Source: Peptoniphilus asaccharolyticus DSM 20463 (GTDB lineage Bacteria > Bacillota > Clostridia > Tissierellales > Peptoniphilaceae). Taken from it: a stretch of DNA of 64,000 nucleotides. This document shows, piece after piece, positions 18,678 to 28,597 of this stretch. The notes beneath the pieces were generated by a model, which saw only the letters and a program-made list of their open reading frames with translations, made no database searches and was not told where the DNA came from. The first letter of the stretch is position 1. Every line of letters starts with the position of its first letter. Location of the stretch: assembly GCF_900176115.1 (NCBI RefSeq), contig NZ_FWWR01000009.1, positions 992,001 to 1,056,000 on the forward strand, written 5' to 3'. The position numbers and the translations under genes were made by a program.

Positions 18678-20810
18678 TTATCTGTTTACATTTGGCGGAA
18701 AGCCGAAGCCTACTGGATGGTGCTTGCAGAAAGACGCTATCCAATCATCTAAAGTTGTTACTCTGATTCGACCGATATTATCTATTACCTTGCCATCGCC
18801 TATATAAATGCCTACATGACCATAGGTAAGTCCTGCACTGCTTCCACTACTACTGCTTTCAACTGCAATAAGCATTCCTACCTTGAGTTTTGATTTATCT
18901 GATGTAAAGGTGTGGTTTCGGTACATATCACAGGCATTTCCTCCGATATATCCAAGTCCTGCATTTTGATAAACCTGCGATACCCACATAGCACACCAGC
19001 CTGCACCCGGAGATGGCGTAATGTATGCAGCATTTACAATCTTCTTTTGAACTTCCGTAGAAGCCTCATATTCTTTTCCACCTCCGATACCTCCATTGGA
19101 AGCAATAAGGTCGCTATTACCAAAGGCTTCTCCCATATTGCCTTGAGCAAGGAATAAAGCTTCATAGTGTTTCAGATTGTCAGGATAGTTTGCAAAGACT
19201 TCCTTTATAATGCTGTCCATTTCCCTTTTATGAAGGGTTACAATGAGTTTCTTGTACTCGTAAGGTTCTTCATGGCTTTCGGTATATTCATTTCCATCTT
19301 CATCGGTATAGGTTTCTGTAACTGTCCTGTATCTGATTTCTACTTCTTCCTTATACTCAAGGTCATACATGGACTTAAAAAGCTCATTTAATACAGAGCT
19401 TACTTCCGATACATTCTTTACTTCTCCGCACCTTGATGTAATGTAGGATAAAAGCTCATGTACATTATGCCCGATGTACTCTGTGTTATTTAGGATGTAC
19501 TCGTCATATCCGGGATAATTCTCTTTGACATGATCAACCTCGTTTTGAAGCTCACTTTCCATAGCGGAAAAGTTCTGATTGATTTCATTTAGGACATTTG
19601 GCTTTGACAAATAGCTTGTTGTAAGAACAGAACTTGTGGAGTTCATAAAGCCTGTCATTCCCGTTCCTGCAAAGTTGATAAAGAAAGTTCCCAAAATAAT
19701 AAGACCTATGAAAATAATCATAAGTCCCTTCGCTTTTCTTAATATAACTTCCTTTGAACTTTTAAGACTTCCTATAAGCCCTTCCTTAATGCGATCTCTA
19801 AGCCTTGACTTATTCTGCCTTTTAATGGAATCTTTCATCTGCTTTCGCTTTTGAAATCGCTTAAAGTTATTTGCTTTTTGATACTCCTGTGTCTTTTTCA
19901 GTTCTTCTTTGGCATCTCGAAACTCTAACTTGGATTTTCGCTTTCTAATTTTATAGTCCTTATTCGTAAGGTCATATCCTTTTTTTGCTCTTTTCTTATC
20001 TGAATAGTTCTTAATGCCATGAATGAGTTTTGAGCTTGTGTCGGCTGTTTTTTCTCCTGCCTCTACACCTTGATTTTCATCACTTCCATGTGATAAGTAA
20101 TCTCTTACGGTTTCACTTCCTTTAGCAAGTCCTGATAAAGCGGACACCTTAGAAGCCTTATCCCTAAAAGTTCTTTCCTGTTCTTTAGAAAGCCTGTTTT
20201 TCTTTTCTCTATCCAGAATGGCTTCTTTTCCCCTTTTTTTACTGTCCGCCTTTTCCTCTTTGGCTTCTTTGTCCTTTTTTCTGGTATAGAGCTTATCGGA
20301 ATAGTTTTTTCTCTTATAATTTTTCTTTTGAGCCTTTTGGCTTTTTGAAAAGCCTTTTGTATCTTCTACTTTATGCTGAAGATTATCCTCTACATCATAG
20401 GTTGACTCAAAATAGTCGCTATCCCTAAAGTCATTGTCATATCTGTCTATAATCCCATCATTGTCGAGGTCTTTTCCTAAAGGATCATAGATTTTTCCAT
20501 CTTTAACCTCAGTAATATAATCAGCTTTTCCAATTTCTTCCTGACTTACACTTCCTGTTTCAGGACTTCTATACCTTGCATTGCTTTTAGAAGTTTTCCT
20601 GTTTAATTCAGTTTCTGAACTTCTCTTACTGACCTTTTCATAAACCTTATCTTGAAATCTGTCTTTGTCATGGACGATTTTCCCTCTGTAATCATCGTTA
20701 TGCTTTAACTTACTTTCTTCAGGCTCTATGCTGCCATTACTTTGCAGCCTTTCCTTTTCAATCCTTGCCCTTTGCCTTTCCTTAAAGTCCTTTTTCAGCT
20801 TTTTTCCCAT
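18678..20810 (-). CDS. Conjugation-associated peptidoglycan hydrolase (CD1108-like, NlpC/P60)
   Basis: The 710-residue protein has a long, highly charged cytoplasmic N-terminal half, one transmembrane helix (GLMIIFIGLIILGTFFINFA, about residue 365), a middle domain that may be lysozyme-like, and a C-terminal NlpC/P60-type cysteine peptidase domain: GWCAMWVSQVYQNAG holds the catalytic Cys and YGHVGIYIGDGKVIDN the His. It would open the cell wall locally for the transfer channel, like VirB1. It follows virB4 with a 4-base gap. Confidence 0.88.
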   Translation of the reverse strand: MGKKLKKDFKERQRARIEKERLQSNGSIEPEESKLKHNDDYRGKIVHDKDRFQDKVYEKVSKRSSETELNRKTSKSNARYRSPETGSVSQEEIGKADYITEVKDGKIYDPLGKDLDNDGIIDRYDNDFRDSDYFESTYDVEDNLQHKVEDTKGFSKSQKAQKKNYKRKNYSDKLYTRKKDKEAKEEKADSKKRGKEAILDREKKNRLSKEQERTFRDKASKVSALSGLAKGSETVRDYLSHGSDENQGVEAGEKTADTSSKLIHGIKNYSDKKRAKKGYDLTNKDYKIRKRKSKLEFRDAKEELKKTQEYQKANNFKRFQKRKQMKDSIKRQNKSRLRDRIKEGLIGSLKSSKEVILRKAKGLMIIFIGLIILGTFFINFAGTGMTGFMNSTSSVLTTSYLSKPNVLNEINQNFSAMESELQNEVDHVKENYPGYDEYILNNTEYIGHNVHELLSYITSRCGEVKNVSEVSSVLNELFKSMYDLEYKEEVEIRYRTVTETYTDEDGNEYTESHEEPYEYKKLIVTLHKREMDSIIKEVFANYPDNLKHYEALFLAQGNMGEAFGNSDLIASNGGIGGGKEYEASTEVQKKIVNAAYITPSPGAGWCAMWVSQVYQNAGLGYIGGNACDMYRNHTFTSDKSKLKVGMLIAVESSSSGSSAGLTYGHVGIYIGDGKVIDNIGRIRVTTLDDWIASFCKHHPVGFGFPPNVNR

Positions 20811-20814
20811 AAGC

Positions 20815-23244
20815 CTACCTCACTTCTTCAGGCTTGGTTGTCATCTTCTGATAAAGGATTGTGTCTTTCGGGAACTTATCAAGGAAAGGAACAATGGTAT
20901 TTCCAAAGAACAAAAGTCCTTCCCCTGCATTGGAATTGGTTACATATTTTAGCTGTGGCTGTGATATTTTAAGTTTCCTTGCTAAAATTTCTCTATCGCC
21001 GCTTGCTTGATTAAGCATTAAGACAAAGTCCGTATTGTCAAAGATATTTTCTATCTCCTTACTCATCAGTAGGTCTTTGACATTCTGTGTAATGCCTGTC
21101 GGGATTCCTCCCCACTTACGAAATCTTTTCCAAATCTCTACGGAATAGGAAGCTGTCTGCTCGTCTTTTAAAAGCAAGTGAAACTCGTCGATATAGTACC
21201 TTGTAGCCTTATTTCCTCTGTTTTGCGATACCTTATTCCACACCTGATCCTGAATAACAAGCATTCCGATTTTTTTAAGCTGACTTCCAAGTTCCTTAAT
21301 ATCAAAACAAAGAAGCTGCTTATTTAAGTCCACATTGGACTGATGGTTAAATACATTAAGAGAGCCTGTTACATAAATCTCCATTTCCGTTGCCAGTTTT
21401 TTGCCGACTTTTTCTTCCTGATTTTTTAACATATCATACAGGTTTTGAAGAATAGGCATATTCCAAGGCTTTGGATTTTCAAAATACTTTTCATAAATCT
21501 TAGGTAGGCATCTATCTATAACCGACTTTTCTTCTGCCGTAAGACCGCTACCACCTACTACAAGCTCAAGCATTGACATAATGAAGTTTGCCTTATCTTT
21601 CAGCGGTGCGTCCCCATCGCCATAGTTCATATTTATATCTAAAGGATTGAGATAGTCTTTTGACTTACTGCTGACCTTTATGACTTCTCCTTTAAACTGA
21701 CGCACAAGGTTTCCATACTCGCCCTCCGGATCGCAGATAATAACATCGTCATCGGTTGTAAGAATGGCATTTGCCATTTCTCTTTTTGCACTAAAGGACT
21801 TACCGCTTCCCGGAGTTCCGAGAATTAGACCGTTTGGATTTTTCAGTTTCTTTCGATCTGCCATAATCAGGTTATGACTTAGGGCATTTAGTCCATAGTA
21901 CAAACTGTTCGCCGAATTTATGAAAAGCTCCTCTGTGGTAAAAGGCATAAATACTGCCGTAGATGATGAGGTTAGTCCTCTGTCAATTTCAATCTTATTT
22001 ACCCCAAGTGGAAGTACACTGATTAAGCCCTGCTCTTGGGAATGGTCAAGCCTTTTTAACTTGCAATTATGCTTATTGGCAATAGAGCTGATTTGAGAAA
22101 TGGTATTGTCCAGCTTTTGAATTGTCCTTGCAAAGTTCATAAAGATAATGGTTACAACAAACATTCTTTCATCTCTTGTCTGAAGATCTTTTAAGAGGCT
22201 TTTTACATCTTCCCCATAGGTGATTAAATCACTTGGAAGAATGTCCATATCATATCCCGACCTTACAGCCTTTTTGTTTTCCTCAATCTTCATCTTGTCA
22301 ATATCGGTATTTTTCCTTTTTACCATCTTGATGGCTTCTGACTGTTCGATTGCCTTGATGTGAAAAGAAATATTGATGTTATCATCTATATCCAAAAACT
22401 CGGCAAGCATACGGTCTGAAAGCTCACTTGCAAGGATTTGAAAATGACTTGCTGCTCCGATAAATTTTCCAAACTTAAAATACCTTGACGGTGTAAAGTT
22501 AAATTCATCAGGAGCAATGTATGTCTTTGTGCTTTCTTTCTTCTTTAAGTCCTTATATGAAAATTCAAAGGTCTTATTCGGATTTAAAACATCATGAAGT
22601 ATCTTTAGCCTTTCCTCTCCGTTAAGGCTTTCTGCTCTTACTCCCATACTTTTAAGACTCGATAATATATCTATCTCCAGTCTTTCCAGTTTTGATGTTG
22701 CCTGCTCTAAATTATCCGCTTCCACCGTAAAGGTTACATACTTTGATTTTTTCAGTCCGTTATTTCCCTTTACAATCTGACTTTTCAGCATTTCTCTAAA
22801 CTCAAGGCGAATATCGTCAAACCCGTCCTTTTTATCCGGTATTTGAATAGCTGATTTCATTTCTTCATTTCTGCCAAGCTGATTAATATATGAAAACTCT
22901 ATGCTGACACTTGGATCAAAGGAATTAAGAAAATTTGCAAACTGATTAAAAATCAAATCTCTATCTTCTTCTAAGGCAAGCTGATAGTTTATATCCTCAA
23001 AAGCGATACTCTTATTAAAATGCTTTTCATCAATCTGACATATCCCGCTTTTTAAAAGTCTAAGGTAGGGAATGGTATCTTCAACAGTGTATCTTTTCGG
23101 TTCTTTCCTAAAGATAAGGTCAAGTAATCCGCCCCTATCTTTTTTAGACTTTCCCTTATTTTGCTTTAAGTCCTGTTTTTGACTTCTTAACTTCTTTTGG
23201 TTTTGTTCTAACTTTAGCTGCTGAATCTTTCTTTTGTCTTTCAA
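20815..23244 (-). CDS. VirB4-type conjugation ATPase
   Basis: The ATPase powers the type IV secretion channel at the inner face of the membrane. The 809-residue protein has a CagE/TrbE N-terminal domain (YTVEDTIPYLRLLKSGICQID) and a C-terminal AAA domain with Walker A LGTPGSGKSFSAKREM (about residue 478) and Walker B region DVIICDPEGEYGNL, plus RYYIDEFHLLL further on. It starts at a TTG (23244) with GGAGG six bases upstream; the start lies within the prgI gene, which it overlaps by 89 bases. It appears intact. Confidence 0.92.
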   Translation of the reverse strand: MKDKRKIQQLKLEQNQKKLRSQKQDLKQNKGKSKKDRGGLLDLIFRKEPKRYTVEDTIPYLRLLKSGICQIDEKHFNKSIAFEDINYQLALEEDRDLIFNQFANFLNSFDPSVSIEFSYINQLGRNEEMKSAIQIPDKKDGFDDIRLEFREMLKSQIVKGNNGLKKSKYVTFTVEADNLEQATSKLERLEIDILSSLKSMGVRAESLNGEERLKILHDVLNPNKTFEFSYKDLKKKESTKTYIAPDEFNFTPSRYFKFGKFIGAASHFQILASELSDRMLAEFLDIDDNINISFHIKAIEQSEAIKMVKRKNTDIDKMKIEENKKAVRSGYDMDILPSDLITYGEDVKSLLKDLQTRDERMFVVTIIFMNFARTIQKLDNTISQISSIANKHNCKLKRLDHSQEQGLISVLPLGVNKIEIDRGLTSSSTAVFMPFTTEELFINSANSLYYGLNALSHNLIMADRKKLKNPNGLILGTPGSGKSFSAKREMANAILTTDDDVIICDPEGEYGNLVRQFKGEVIKVSSKSKDYLNPLDINMNYGDGDAPLKDKANFIMSMLELVVGGSGLTAEEKSVIDRCLPKIYEKYFENPKPWNMPILQNLYDMLKNQEEKVGKKLATEMEIYVTGSLNVFNHQSNVDLNKQLLCFDIKELGSQLKKIGMLVIQDQVWNKVSQNRGNKATRYYIDEFHLLLKDEQTASYSVEIWKRFRKWGGIPTGITQNVKDLLMSKEIENIFDNTDFVLMLNQASGDREILARKLKISQPQLKYVTNSNAGEGLLFFGNTIVPFLDKFPKDTILYQKMTTKPEEVR

Positions 23245-23545
23245 GATAAACCTCCTTTCTCACTCTTTTTTGTGGCTGATAAAATTTATGAAGGTAAATA
23301 TACTTAAAATATTTCTCAAAGCTAAGTCCGTCCTTTTCAAAAAGAGTGATGAAAAATATAGGGAGTGTGGACACAATGAGAAATATGACGGCAATATCAT
23401 TTGGAACGATCTTTCGCATAAATAAATAGACTGGTAGTCCTACCAGTCCTGCGAGTGTGAAACCTATCATCTGCCTTTTGGTTAAGTTAAAAGCTACCTT
23501 TGTTTTTACCTTCTTTAGGTCTTTTGGGATTGGTACATACGCCAT
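23156..23545 (-). CDS. PrgI-family conjugation membrane protein
   Basis: This is a small VirB3-like inner-membrane part of the transfer channel. The 129 residues begin MAYVPIPKDLKKVKTKVAFN, the usual PrgI start, followed by two membrane segments (about 28-42 and 50-66) and a basic C-terminal tail. The ATG has GGGAGGTAAGTT upstream. The overlap with virB4 is long, 89 bases, but both frames are well supported. Confidence 0.9.
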   Translation of the reverse strand: MAYVPIPKDLKKVKTKVAFNLTKRQMIGFTLAGLVGLPVYLFMRKIVPNDIAVIFLIVSTLPIFFITLFEKDGLSFEKYFKYIYLHKFYQPQKRVRKEVYLERQKKDSAAKVRTKPKEVKKSKTGLKAK

Positions 23546-23548
23546 AAC

Positions 23549-23812
23549 TTACCTCCCATCTTCTTTTTCCTTTGAAAGCTCTGCCATGTGTTCATAAACA
23601 GAGCCGATTTCTTCCTGAATGCTTTCTATCTGTTTATCTGTATTTTTGTTATATCTTTCCTGCAAAATACAAAAGTCATTATGGCAGCGACCGATGTCTT
23701 TTGTTCTTTCTTCCAAGTCATTAATCTTGCTAAAAAGTTTGATTCTATCAATCACCGCTATAACACCTGCTCCGATTACTACTGATGTAAATACTGTTTT
23801 TCTTTTGATCAT
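23549..23812 (-). CDS. Small membrane protein of the conjugation module
   Basis: The 87-residue protein has one N-terminal membrane segment (TVFTSVVIGAGVIAVIDRI) and a charged helical tail with two Cys (GRCHNDFCILQ). It lies between virB6 and prgI with gaps of 17 and 3 bases and must be translated with them. I do not recognise the family; the position suggests an accessory channel part. Confidence 0.7.
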   Translation of the reverse strand: MIKRKTVFTSVVIGAGVIAVIDRIKLFSKINDLEERTKDIGRCHNDFCILQERYNKNTDKQIESIQEEIGSVYEHMAELSKEKEDGR

Positions 23813-23829
23813 CCTATCCTTCCTTTCTG

Positions 23830-24693
23830 TTAGTGTGCATTTAATACGCTTTTGGCCAGAGTTCCGCTCTTTAGCATCATTAGTCCCAGCAAAACCGCAT
23901 ATCCAAGTATCGTCATGGTACTTGTGTGTATATCTGTTATCTGTATTGTCTTAACTAATACTGCGTATATTCCAAGACAAACCATTAAAAAGAGTCCTTG
24001 TAGCCCAAGTGCAAATAGTCCTTTGATATAGTTTGTTCCGATTTGTCCCCACTCTTTGTTTCCCATTGTGGCAAATGGAATGGCTGAAACCGATGAGTAA
24101 ATATAAATCTCAAACATTCTTCCGTAAACCACAAGCATGATTACAATAGAAATTACCTCTATGGCAACCTTTATGAGTGAGGTTTCAAAGAGAATCATGA
24201 CAAGCTCTCCAAGCCCCTTTTCTTTTAAGGTATCCATCATTGCCACTATCTGATCTCCGGAAACGGTGGCAGAGGTATTTATCACCCCTGCCGCCTTATT
24301 TACCATATGTTGTGCCACATCAAAGACTGCCATTGAAAACTCAAAAGCATGAGATACTAACCATACAGCAATCCACATCTTGATGATGTACTTAAAAAAT
24401 TCAAAGGTATCTGTATCGTGCATATTGTTTTTCTGCATTACCATATTGATAAGTTCGATACAAAGGACTGCTGTGATGATTAGTCCCGCTATGGGAATAA
24501 TGACGGAATCGTTAATGCTTTTGATAAAGGTAAATACATCTCCATTCCACCCCATGGGAGTTTTTCCTACATCTGTTGCAACTGCACCAACTTTATCGTT
24601 GATGTCAAGAAACATGGACTCTAAGTTTGCTTGGATACCGCCCAGTAGAAGTTCCTTAAAAAATTCTTCTATCTTGTCGAATATTCCAAACAT
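23830..24693 (-). CDS. VirB6/TrbL-like conjugation membrane protein
   Basis: This polytopic inner-membrane channel protein has 287 residues with about six hydrophobic segments and the conserved middle stretch YIYSSVSAIPFATMGNKEW, typical of the CD1112 group of VirB6-like proteins in Tn1549-type ICEs. It lies immediately downstream of the maff2 remnant, the standard order. Confidence 0.88.
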   Translation of the reverse strand: MFGIFDKIEEFFKELLLGGIQANLESMFLDINDKVGAVATDVGKTPMGWNGDVFTFIKSINDSVIIPIAGLIITAVLCIELINMVMQKNNMHDTDTFEFFKYIIKMWIAVWLVSHAFEFSMAVFDVAQHMVNKAAGVINTSATVSGDQIVAMMDTLKEKGLGELVMILFETSLIKVAIEVISIVIMLVVYGRMFEIYIYSSVSAIPFATMGNKEWGQIGTNYIKGLFALGLQGLFLMVCLGIYAVLVKTIQITDIHTSTMTILGYAVLLGLMMLKSGTLAKSVLNAH

Positions 24694-24712
24694 CTAAGCT
24701 CTCCTTTTCTTC

Positions 24713-24796
24713 TTACTTGAGTACATTGGCAAGAAGTGGAATCAGCTTAAGTCCGATAATGACAATACCGCCTCCTGCCATAAGCTGCTTTATTCC
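24713..24796 (-). pseudogene. Maff2-family protein, C-terminal remnant
   Basis: The minus-strand sequence encodes GIKQLMAGGGIVIIGLKLIP and on to a stop, the C-terminal transmembrane end of Maff2, a small membrane protein always found between virD4 and virB6 in this ICE type. The N-terminal half is gone: the frame runs straight into the 3' end of the recombinase at 24800. It marks the left junction of the inserted region 24797-43487. Confidence 0.8.
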
Positions 24797-24799
24797 CAA

Positions 24800-26446
24800 T
24801 TAGAGATTGTAGCTGACTTGTAGATTGTCCGTATTTCCTATGAAATTGTAATGTATTTCTATTATTTGGGTGATTTCTCCGTCCACTACTTCTTTTTCGT
24901 GAACATAGATTTTTGAGATGAGTTCATTAAGGGTTTCTTTGTCCAGCTTTTTAATGTTCTTGTGTTTTTTTATGAGTTTTATCCATTTGTAGATATTGAC
25001 TTCATCCACTTTACTTGTAACAACCTTTTTTTCCATTTCCTCTATTCTTTTTGTTAAGAGGTCTTGCTCTGCTTGTGATTTTTCAAGTATTCTTTGGAAA
25101 TTGATTTCGCTTATTCTCTTATCCATCCAGTCATCATAGAGCTTTTCAATCTTATTGCTTAGCTCAACTACTCTTTTACTGTCTTCTTCAATCTTCTTTG
25201 CGATATAGATTTGTTCTTCTTCAGCTTCACTATCTCTTGATTTTTCAAGAGCCTTTACAACTGCTTTTTCATCATTCAGTGCAAAGTCTGCATTTTTTCT
25301 AATATCCGCAAGTACAATTTCATAAAGAGTATCAAAGTATATTCTGTGCTGACTGCATAGGTTCTTTCCGTATCTGCGATAGGTGTTACAAGTAAGTATC
25401 TTTTCTTTGTTCTTTGAGTTGTTTCTTCCAAGATTTAAGGCTTTCCCACAGTCAGGGCATCTAACAAGTCCTGCAAAAATACTTTCTTCTCCGGTCTTAA
25501 ATGGTCTTTTCCTACTTTGCAGTTTTTCATTCGCCATTTTATAGGTATCTTCTGAAATGATGGCTTCATGTGTGTTTTCAACCACGATCCAATCATTCTT
25601 AGGCTTATCAGATAACCAACCAATCTTAAATTGATAGTTTGCTTTCTGACTTGCCGTATGACCTAAATACGCAGGATTTTCTATAATTTCTTTGATTGTG
25701 GTACAGTCCCACCAATACTCTCCATCTTTTACAGTCTGCTCTAACTTTGTGGTCTTGTTTCTAAGTCCCTTTTTCCTGTTCCACCAAGTAGGTGTTGGAA
25801 TTTTCTCGTCAAAAAGTATTCTCCTGATAGCTTGTACGCCATATCCACTGATGGCAAGGTCATAGATTTTCTCAACTATCCACGAAGTTTCTTCATCTAT
25901 CATCAGTGTGTGCGTATCATCCGGATTTTTCATATATCCAAATGGTGCAAGGCAACCTGTAAATTTTCCTTGCCTTGCTCTTGTTAGATAAGCAGACTTC
26001 ATCTTTTTTGAAACATCTCTTGAATAAAACTCGTTTAATACATTCTTAAAGGGTACTATCTCATTATTATCTTGTAAGGTATCCACTCCGTCATTGACTG
26101 CGATATATCGAACGCCATTTTTAGGAAAGAAATTTTCTGTATAATATCCTGTTTGAAGATAGTTTCTTCCAAGTCTTGATAAGTCTTTAGTTATGACTAT
26201 ATCAATCTTTTTATTTTCAACATCTCTTATCAGTCTTTGAAATGAAGGACGGTTGGTATTTAAGCCTGTATATCCGTCATCTACATAGACATCAACTATA
26301 TTCCAACCTTTGGACTTTACATAATGTTCAAGCATATCCCTTTGATTTTGTATGCTGGCACTCTCTCCTTTCTGCTCATCATCTTTAGACAGTCTGCAAT
26401 AAATTGCAGTCCTATATGAAAAGTGATTTGAATTGCTTTGTATCAT
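24800..26446 (-). CDS. Large serine recombinase (first)
   Basis: The recombinase moves the element it lies in. The 548 residues contain the resolvase domain (YCRLSKDDEQKGESASIQNQ with the active Ser, and TKDLSRLGRNYLQTG), the Recombinase domain (about 165-300), the zinc ribbon GLVRCPDCGKAL, and a C-terminal coiled coil. The start at 26446 has GGAGG about eight bases upstream. Its stop is directly at the junction with maff2, so here the 3' end of the gene faces the element end, the opposite of the three other recombinases in the window. Confidence 0.92.
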   Translation of the reverse strand: MIQSNSNHFSYRTAIYCRLSKDDEQKGESASIQNQRDMLEHYVKSKGWNIVDVYVDDGYTGLNTNRPSFQRLIRDVENKKIDIVITKDLSRLGRNYLQTGYYTENFFPKNGVRYIAVNDGVDTLQDNNEIVPFKNVLNEFYSRDVSKKMKSAYLTRARQGKFTGCLAPFGYMKNPDDTHTLMIDEETSWIVEKIYDLAISGYGVQAIRRILFDEKIPTPTWWNRKKGLRNKTTKLEQTVKDGEYWWDCTTIKEIIENPAYLGHTASQKANYQFKIGWLSDKPKNDWIVVENTHEAIISEDTYKMANEKLQSRKRPFKTGEESIFAGLVRCPDCGKALNLGRNNSKNKEKILTCNTYRRYGKNLCSQHRIYFDTLYEIVLADIRKNADFALNDEKAVVKALEKSRDSEAEEEQIYIAKKIEEDSKRVVELSNKIEKLYDDWMDKRISEINFQRILEKSQAEQDLLTKRIEEMEKKVVTSKVDEVNIYKWIKLIKKHKNIKKLDKETLNELISKIYVHEKEVVDGEITQIIEIHYNFIGNTDNLQVSYNL

Positions 26447-26449
26447 TTC

Positions 26450-26686
26450 CTATTCCTCCTTTGGATTTTTAGGAATGACACAACTTTCTCTAAAACTGTC
26501 TTTAGTATAGCACATGCTGCCATCTTTTTCAATATTATATTTAGTATGTTCAATATTTATATTTTCATCATCGCTATATTCACTTCTGCTTTTATCTTTT
26601 TTTATCAATTTCACAAACGCTTCCGTTCCTGTTCTTGATGTTGCATAACTTCTCTTTACAATGTATCTTGTAGGCTGTTTGTCCAT
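26450..26686 (-). CDS. Small protein upstream of the recombinase, unknown
   Basis: This 78-residue charged protein has the segment RYIVKRSYATSRTGTEAFVKLI and ends three bases before the recombinase start, so the two are translationally coupled. The position would suit a recombination accessory or directionality factor, but no family is recognised and this is a guess from context only. A GGAGAAC lies upstream of the start. Confidence 0.6.
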   Translation of the reverse strand: MDKQPTRYIVKRSYATSRTGTEAFVKLIKKDKSRSEYSDDENINIEHTKYNIEKDGSMCYTKDSFRESCVIPKNPKEE

Positions 26687-26705
26687 AAAGTTCTCCTTTC
26701 ATTGC

Positions 26706-26746
26706 AATAAAAAAAGCGATTAGATTTTTTAACTTTTCTAATCGCT
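26706..26746 (-). terminator. Terminator after the DnaC-like gene
   Basis: AGCGATTAGA and TCTAATCGCT make a perfect 10-bp stem (26715-26724 with 26737-26746), followed on the minus strand by TTTTTTTATT. Confidence 0.9.
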
Positions 26747-26748
26747 GC

Positions 26749-27603
26749 TTACTCGTCTATTAAATTTTGTGCTTTTTTCATTTTCTCTTTACTCTGTGAT
26801 TTTCGTCTGTCTTGCCCTGTTACCCTTAAAGGTAAACACATTTCTATTATCCTTGAGTAAATTCTATTTAGCATTACATCATCTTGTTCAGCTTCAATAT
26901 CCTTGAAATTAAGGTTTGTGGTTATAATGGTTGGTCTTTCCTTTAGGTATCTTGCATTGATTACATTGTATATCTGCTCTAATGCATATTCTGTATTTCT
27001 CTCTATTCCAAAATCATCAAGTATTAAAAGTGTCGGACTTGTTATACTTTCGATATACTCATTTCTATCTAGGTTAAAGCCACCTTTTTGTAAATCGTTT
27101 AATATCTGGGCAAAGTTTCTCATTTTTACAGAATAGCTATATTCACTAATGATGGCATTAGCTATTGAACAAGCTATATAAGTCTTTCCACTGCCTACAT
27201 TTCCATAAAGTAATAAGCCTGTATTATCTTTTCTCATTTCATCAAAGTATTTTACATAGTTCTTTGCTTTTCTGATGATGTCCTTATCGGTATATTCATC
27301 GGCATTTTCAAAGGTATAAGCTATTTGATTTCTTGAGATAAAACAGTTTCTTCTAAGTCCATCTTGTTTCATAAGTTTTTCTCTAATTTCTTCCTGTTCT
27401 TTTCTGTCCCTATCACATTTACAAGCTGATCTAGGAATAAATAATGTATTGTTAAAAAACGGAATAGGTTTGCCATCTATTCGCTCATTACAAGTCTTGC
27501 AATAGATATGTCCATCTTTTTCGTAGTGTTTTTCTTTGTTGTAGGTAAAGTCTGTACCCTGAATTTGTGTAGTTACCATATTTTGATTTTCTTTATTATT
27601 CAT
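26749..27603 (-). CDS. DnaC/IstB-like helicase loader of the mobilizable region
   Basis: This AAA ATPase probably loads the replicative helicase on the element's origin. The 284 residues include a Cys cluster near the N-terminus (YCKTCNERIDG, then SACKCDRDRKEQ), Walker A YGNVGSGKTYIACSIANAII, Walker B LLILDDFGIERNTEYA and sensor 1 TIITTNLNF. It resembles the ICE backbone loader at 52646-53497 in length and motif layout. It follows the initiator gene by about 120 bases. Confidence 0.88.
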   Translation of the reverse strand: MNNKENQNMVTTQIQGTDFTYNKEKHYEKDGHIYCKTCNERIDGKPIPFFNNTLFIPRSACKCDRDRKEQEEIREKLMKQDGLRRNCFISRNQIAYTFENADEYTDKDIIRKAKNYVKYFDEMRKDNTGLLLYGNVGSGKTYIACSIANAIISEYSYSVKMRNFAQILNDLQKGGFNLDRNEYIESITSPTLLILDDFGIERNTEYALEQIYNVINARYLKERPTIITTNLNFKDIEAEQDDVMLNRIYSRIIEMCLPLRVTGQDRRKSQSKEKMKKAQNLIDE

Positions 27604-27723
27604 AGTTTTAATTCTCCTTTTCTATATTAAGATAGTGGAATGCGTTTTAAGGCTTATTTTTATCTTAGCCATAGTTTGATACCTCTTTTAGCTTTAACGC
27701 TCTAAAAACACTTTTCCCCCACT

Positions 27724-28479
27724 TTATAGAGTGTCGCTATCCTCATAGTTAGTTGAGTAGGTTTTAGAACCTCCATTGTGAATATTTTTCTGTGTTAGTT
27801 TTTCTTTATCCTGCTCGTACCAGTTAAGAATGGTAACATAGTGATTTTTATAGTTTTTTCCACTGCTTTCAATATATCTTGATAACTTGTCTATCATTGT
27901 GTCTGTATATTCTTTTAGCTGTTCCTTGAGTTTCCCGTATTCCTCATCCGTTAAAGAAATATTTTTATATTCTCCATAAAGGATTGGGGTAGACATTTGG
28001 GTTTCTTCTTTCCCCTCTATTCTCTTATCTCTATTCTCTGGTGGACAAACGGCGGACATTTGTCCACCATCATTTAGGCAAGTGTCCTCTAAAAGTCGTA
28101 TTTTTTCTTGATTTTCAAGCCTTGCTTTTCGCTTTCTTTCGCCCTCTGTTGATGATTTCCCAATGAATAGCTCTATATCTGCCATATACAAAATGTTATC
28201 CGGCAATTGTTCTATCAGTTCCAACTCCAAAAAGATTTTTATTGCCCTTTCTACAGTACCAACTTGATGGCGAGTTATGGTGGCAATCATTTCTGTTGTA
28301 TATGGCATATTATCTCTGAAAATCAACTTACCGTTATTTTTAAGGCTCATCAGATACAGCTTTAGTAAAATGTTGGAATACATAATTCCATCTTTCATAC
28401 TCTCAAGTAAGGTTATGGTTTCGCTTGTAAAGAAATCTTCCTTTAGCTTGAGATAATAGTATTTTTTGTTATCACTCAT
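27724..28479 (-). CDS. Replication initiator with phage replisome organizer N-terminal domain
   Basis: The 251-residue protein begins with the Phage_rep_org_N fold (YYYLKLKEDFFTSETITLLES, ILLKLYLMSLKNNGKL, TRHQVGTVERAIKIFLELEL) and ends with a DnaD-like segment (YIESSGKNYKNHYVTILNWYEQD) which should meet the helicase loader encoded next. It would start replication of the excised element. The backbone initiator at 53494-54264 has a different N-terminal domain (RepA_N) but a similar C-terminal segment. Confidence 0.85.
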   Translation of the reverse strand: MSDNKKYYYLKLKEDFFTSETITLLESMKDGIMYSNILLKLYLMSLKNNGKLIFRDNMPYTTEMIATITRHQVGTVERAIKIFLELELIEQLPDNILYMADIELFIGKSSTEGERKRKARLENQEKIRLLEDTCLNDGGQMSAVCPPENRDKRIEGKEETQMSTPILYGEYKNISLTDEEYGKLKEQLKEYTDTMIDKLSRYIESSGKNYKNHYVTILNWYEQDKEKLTQKNIHNGGSKTYSTNYEDSDTL

Positions 28480-28495
28480 TTTCTTCTCCTTGTAA

Positions 28496-28530
28496 TAAAA
28501 AAGAGAAGCAGATTATTTTTCCACTTCTCT
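28496..28530 (-). terminator. Terminator after the PD-(D/E)XK gene
   Basis: AGAGAAG and CTTCTCT (28502-28508 with 28524-28530) form the stem; TTTTTTATTA follows on the minus strand. Confidence 0.75.
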
Positions 28531-28597
28531 AATCAATAATAAATTATTTTGGTTTCTATAAATTGTGCAACGGGAATTGCACGATTTTCAATTAACT

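Noticed and set aside
23156-23244. Overlap of prgI and virB4 as a frameshift error
   Set aside because: Both frames are complete and begin with family-typical sequence; the VirB4 start has its own ribosome binding site, so a true overlap is more likely.
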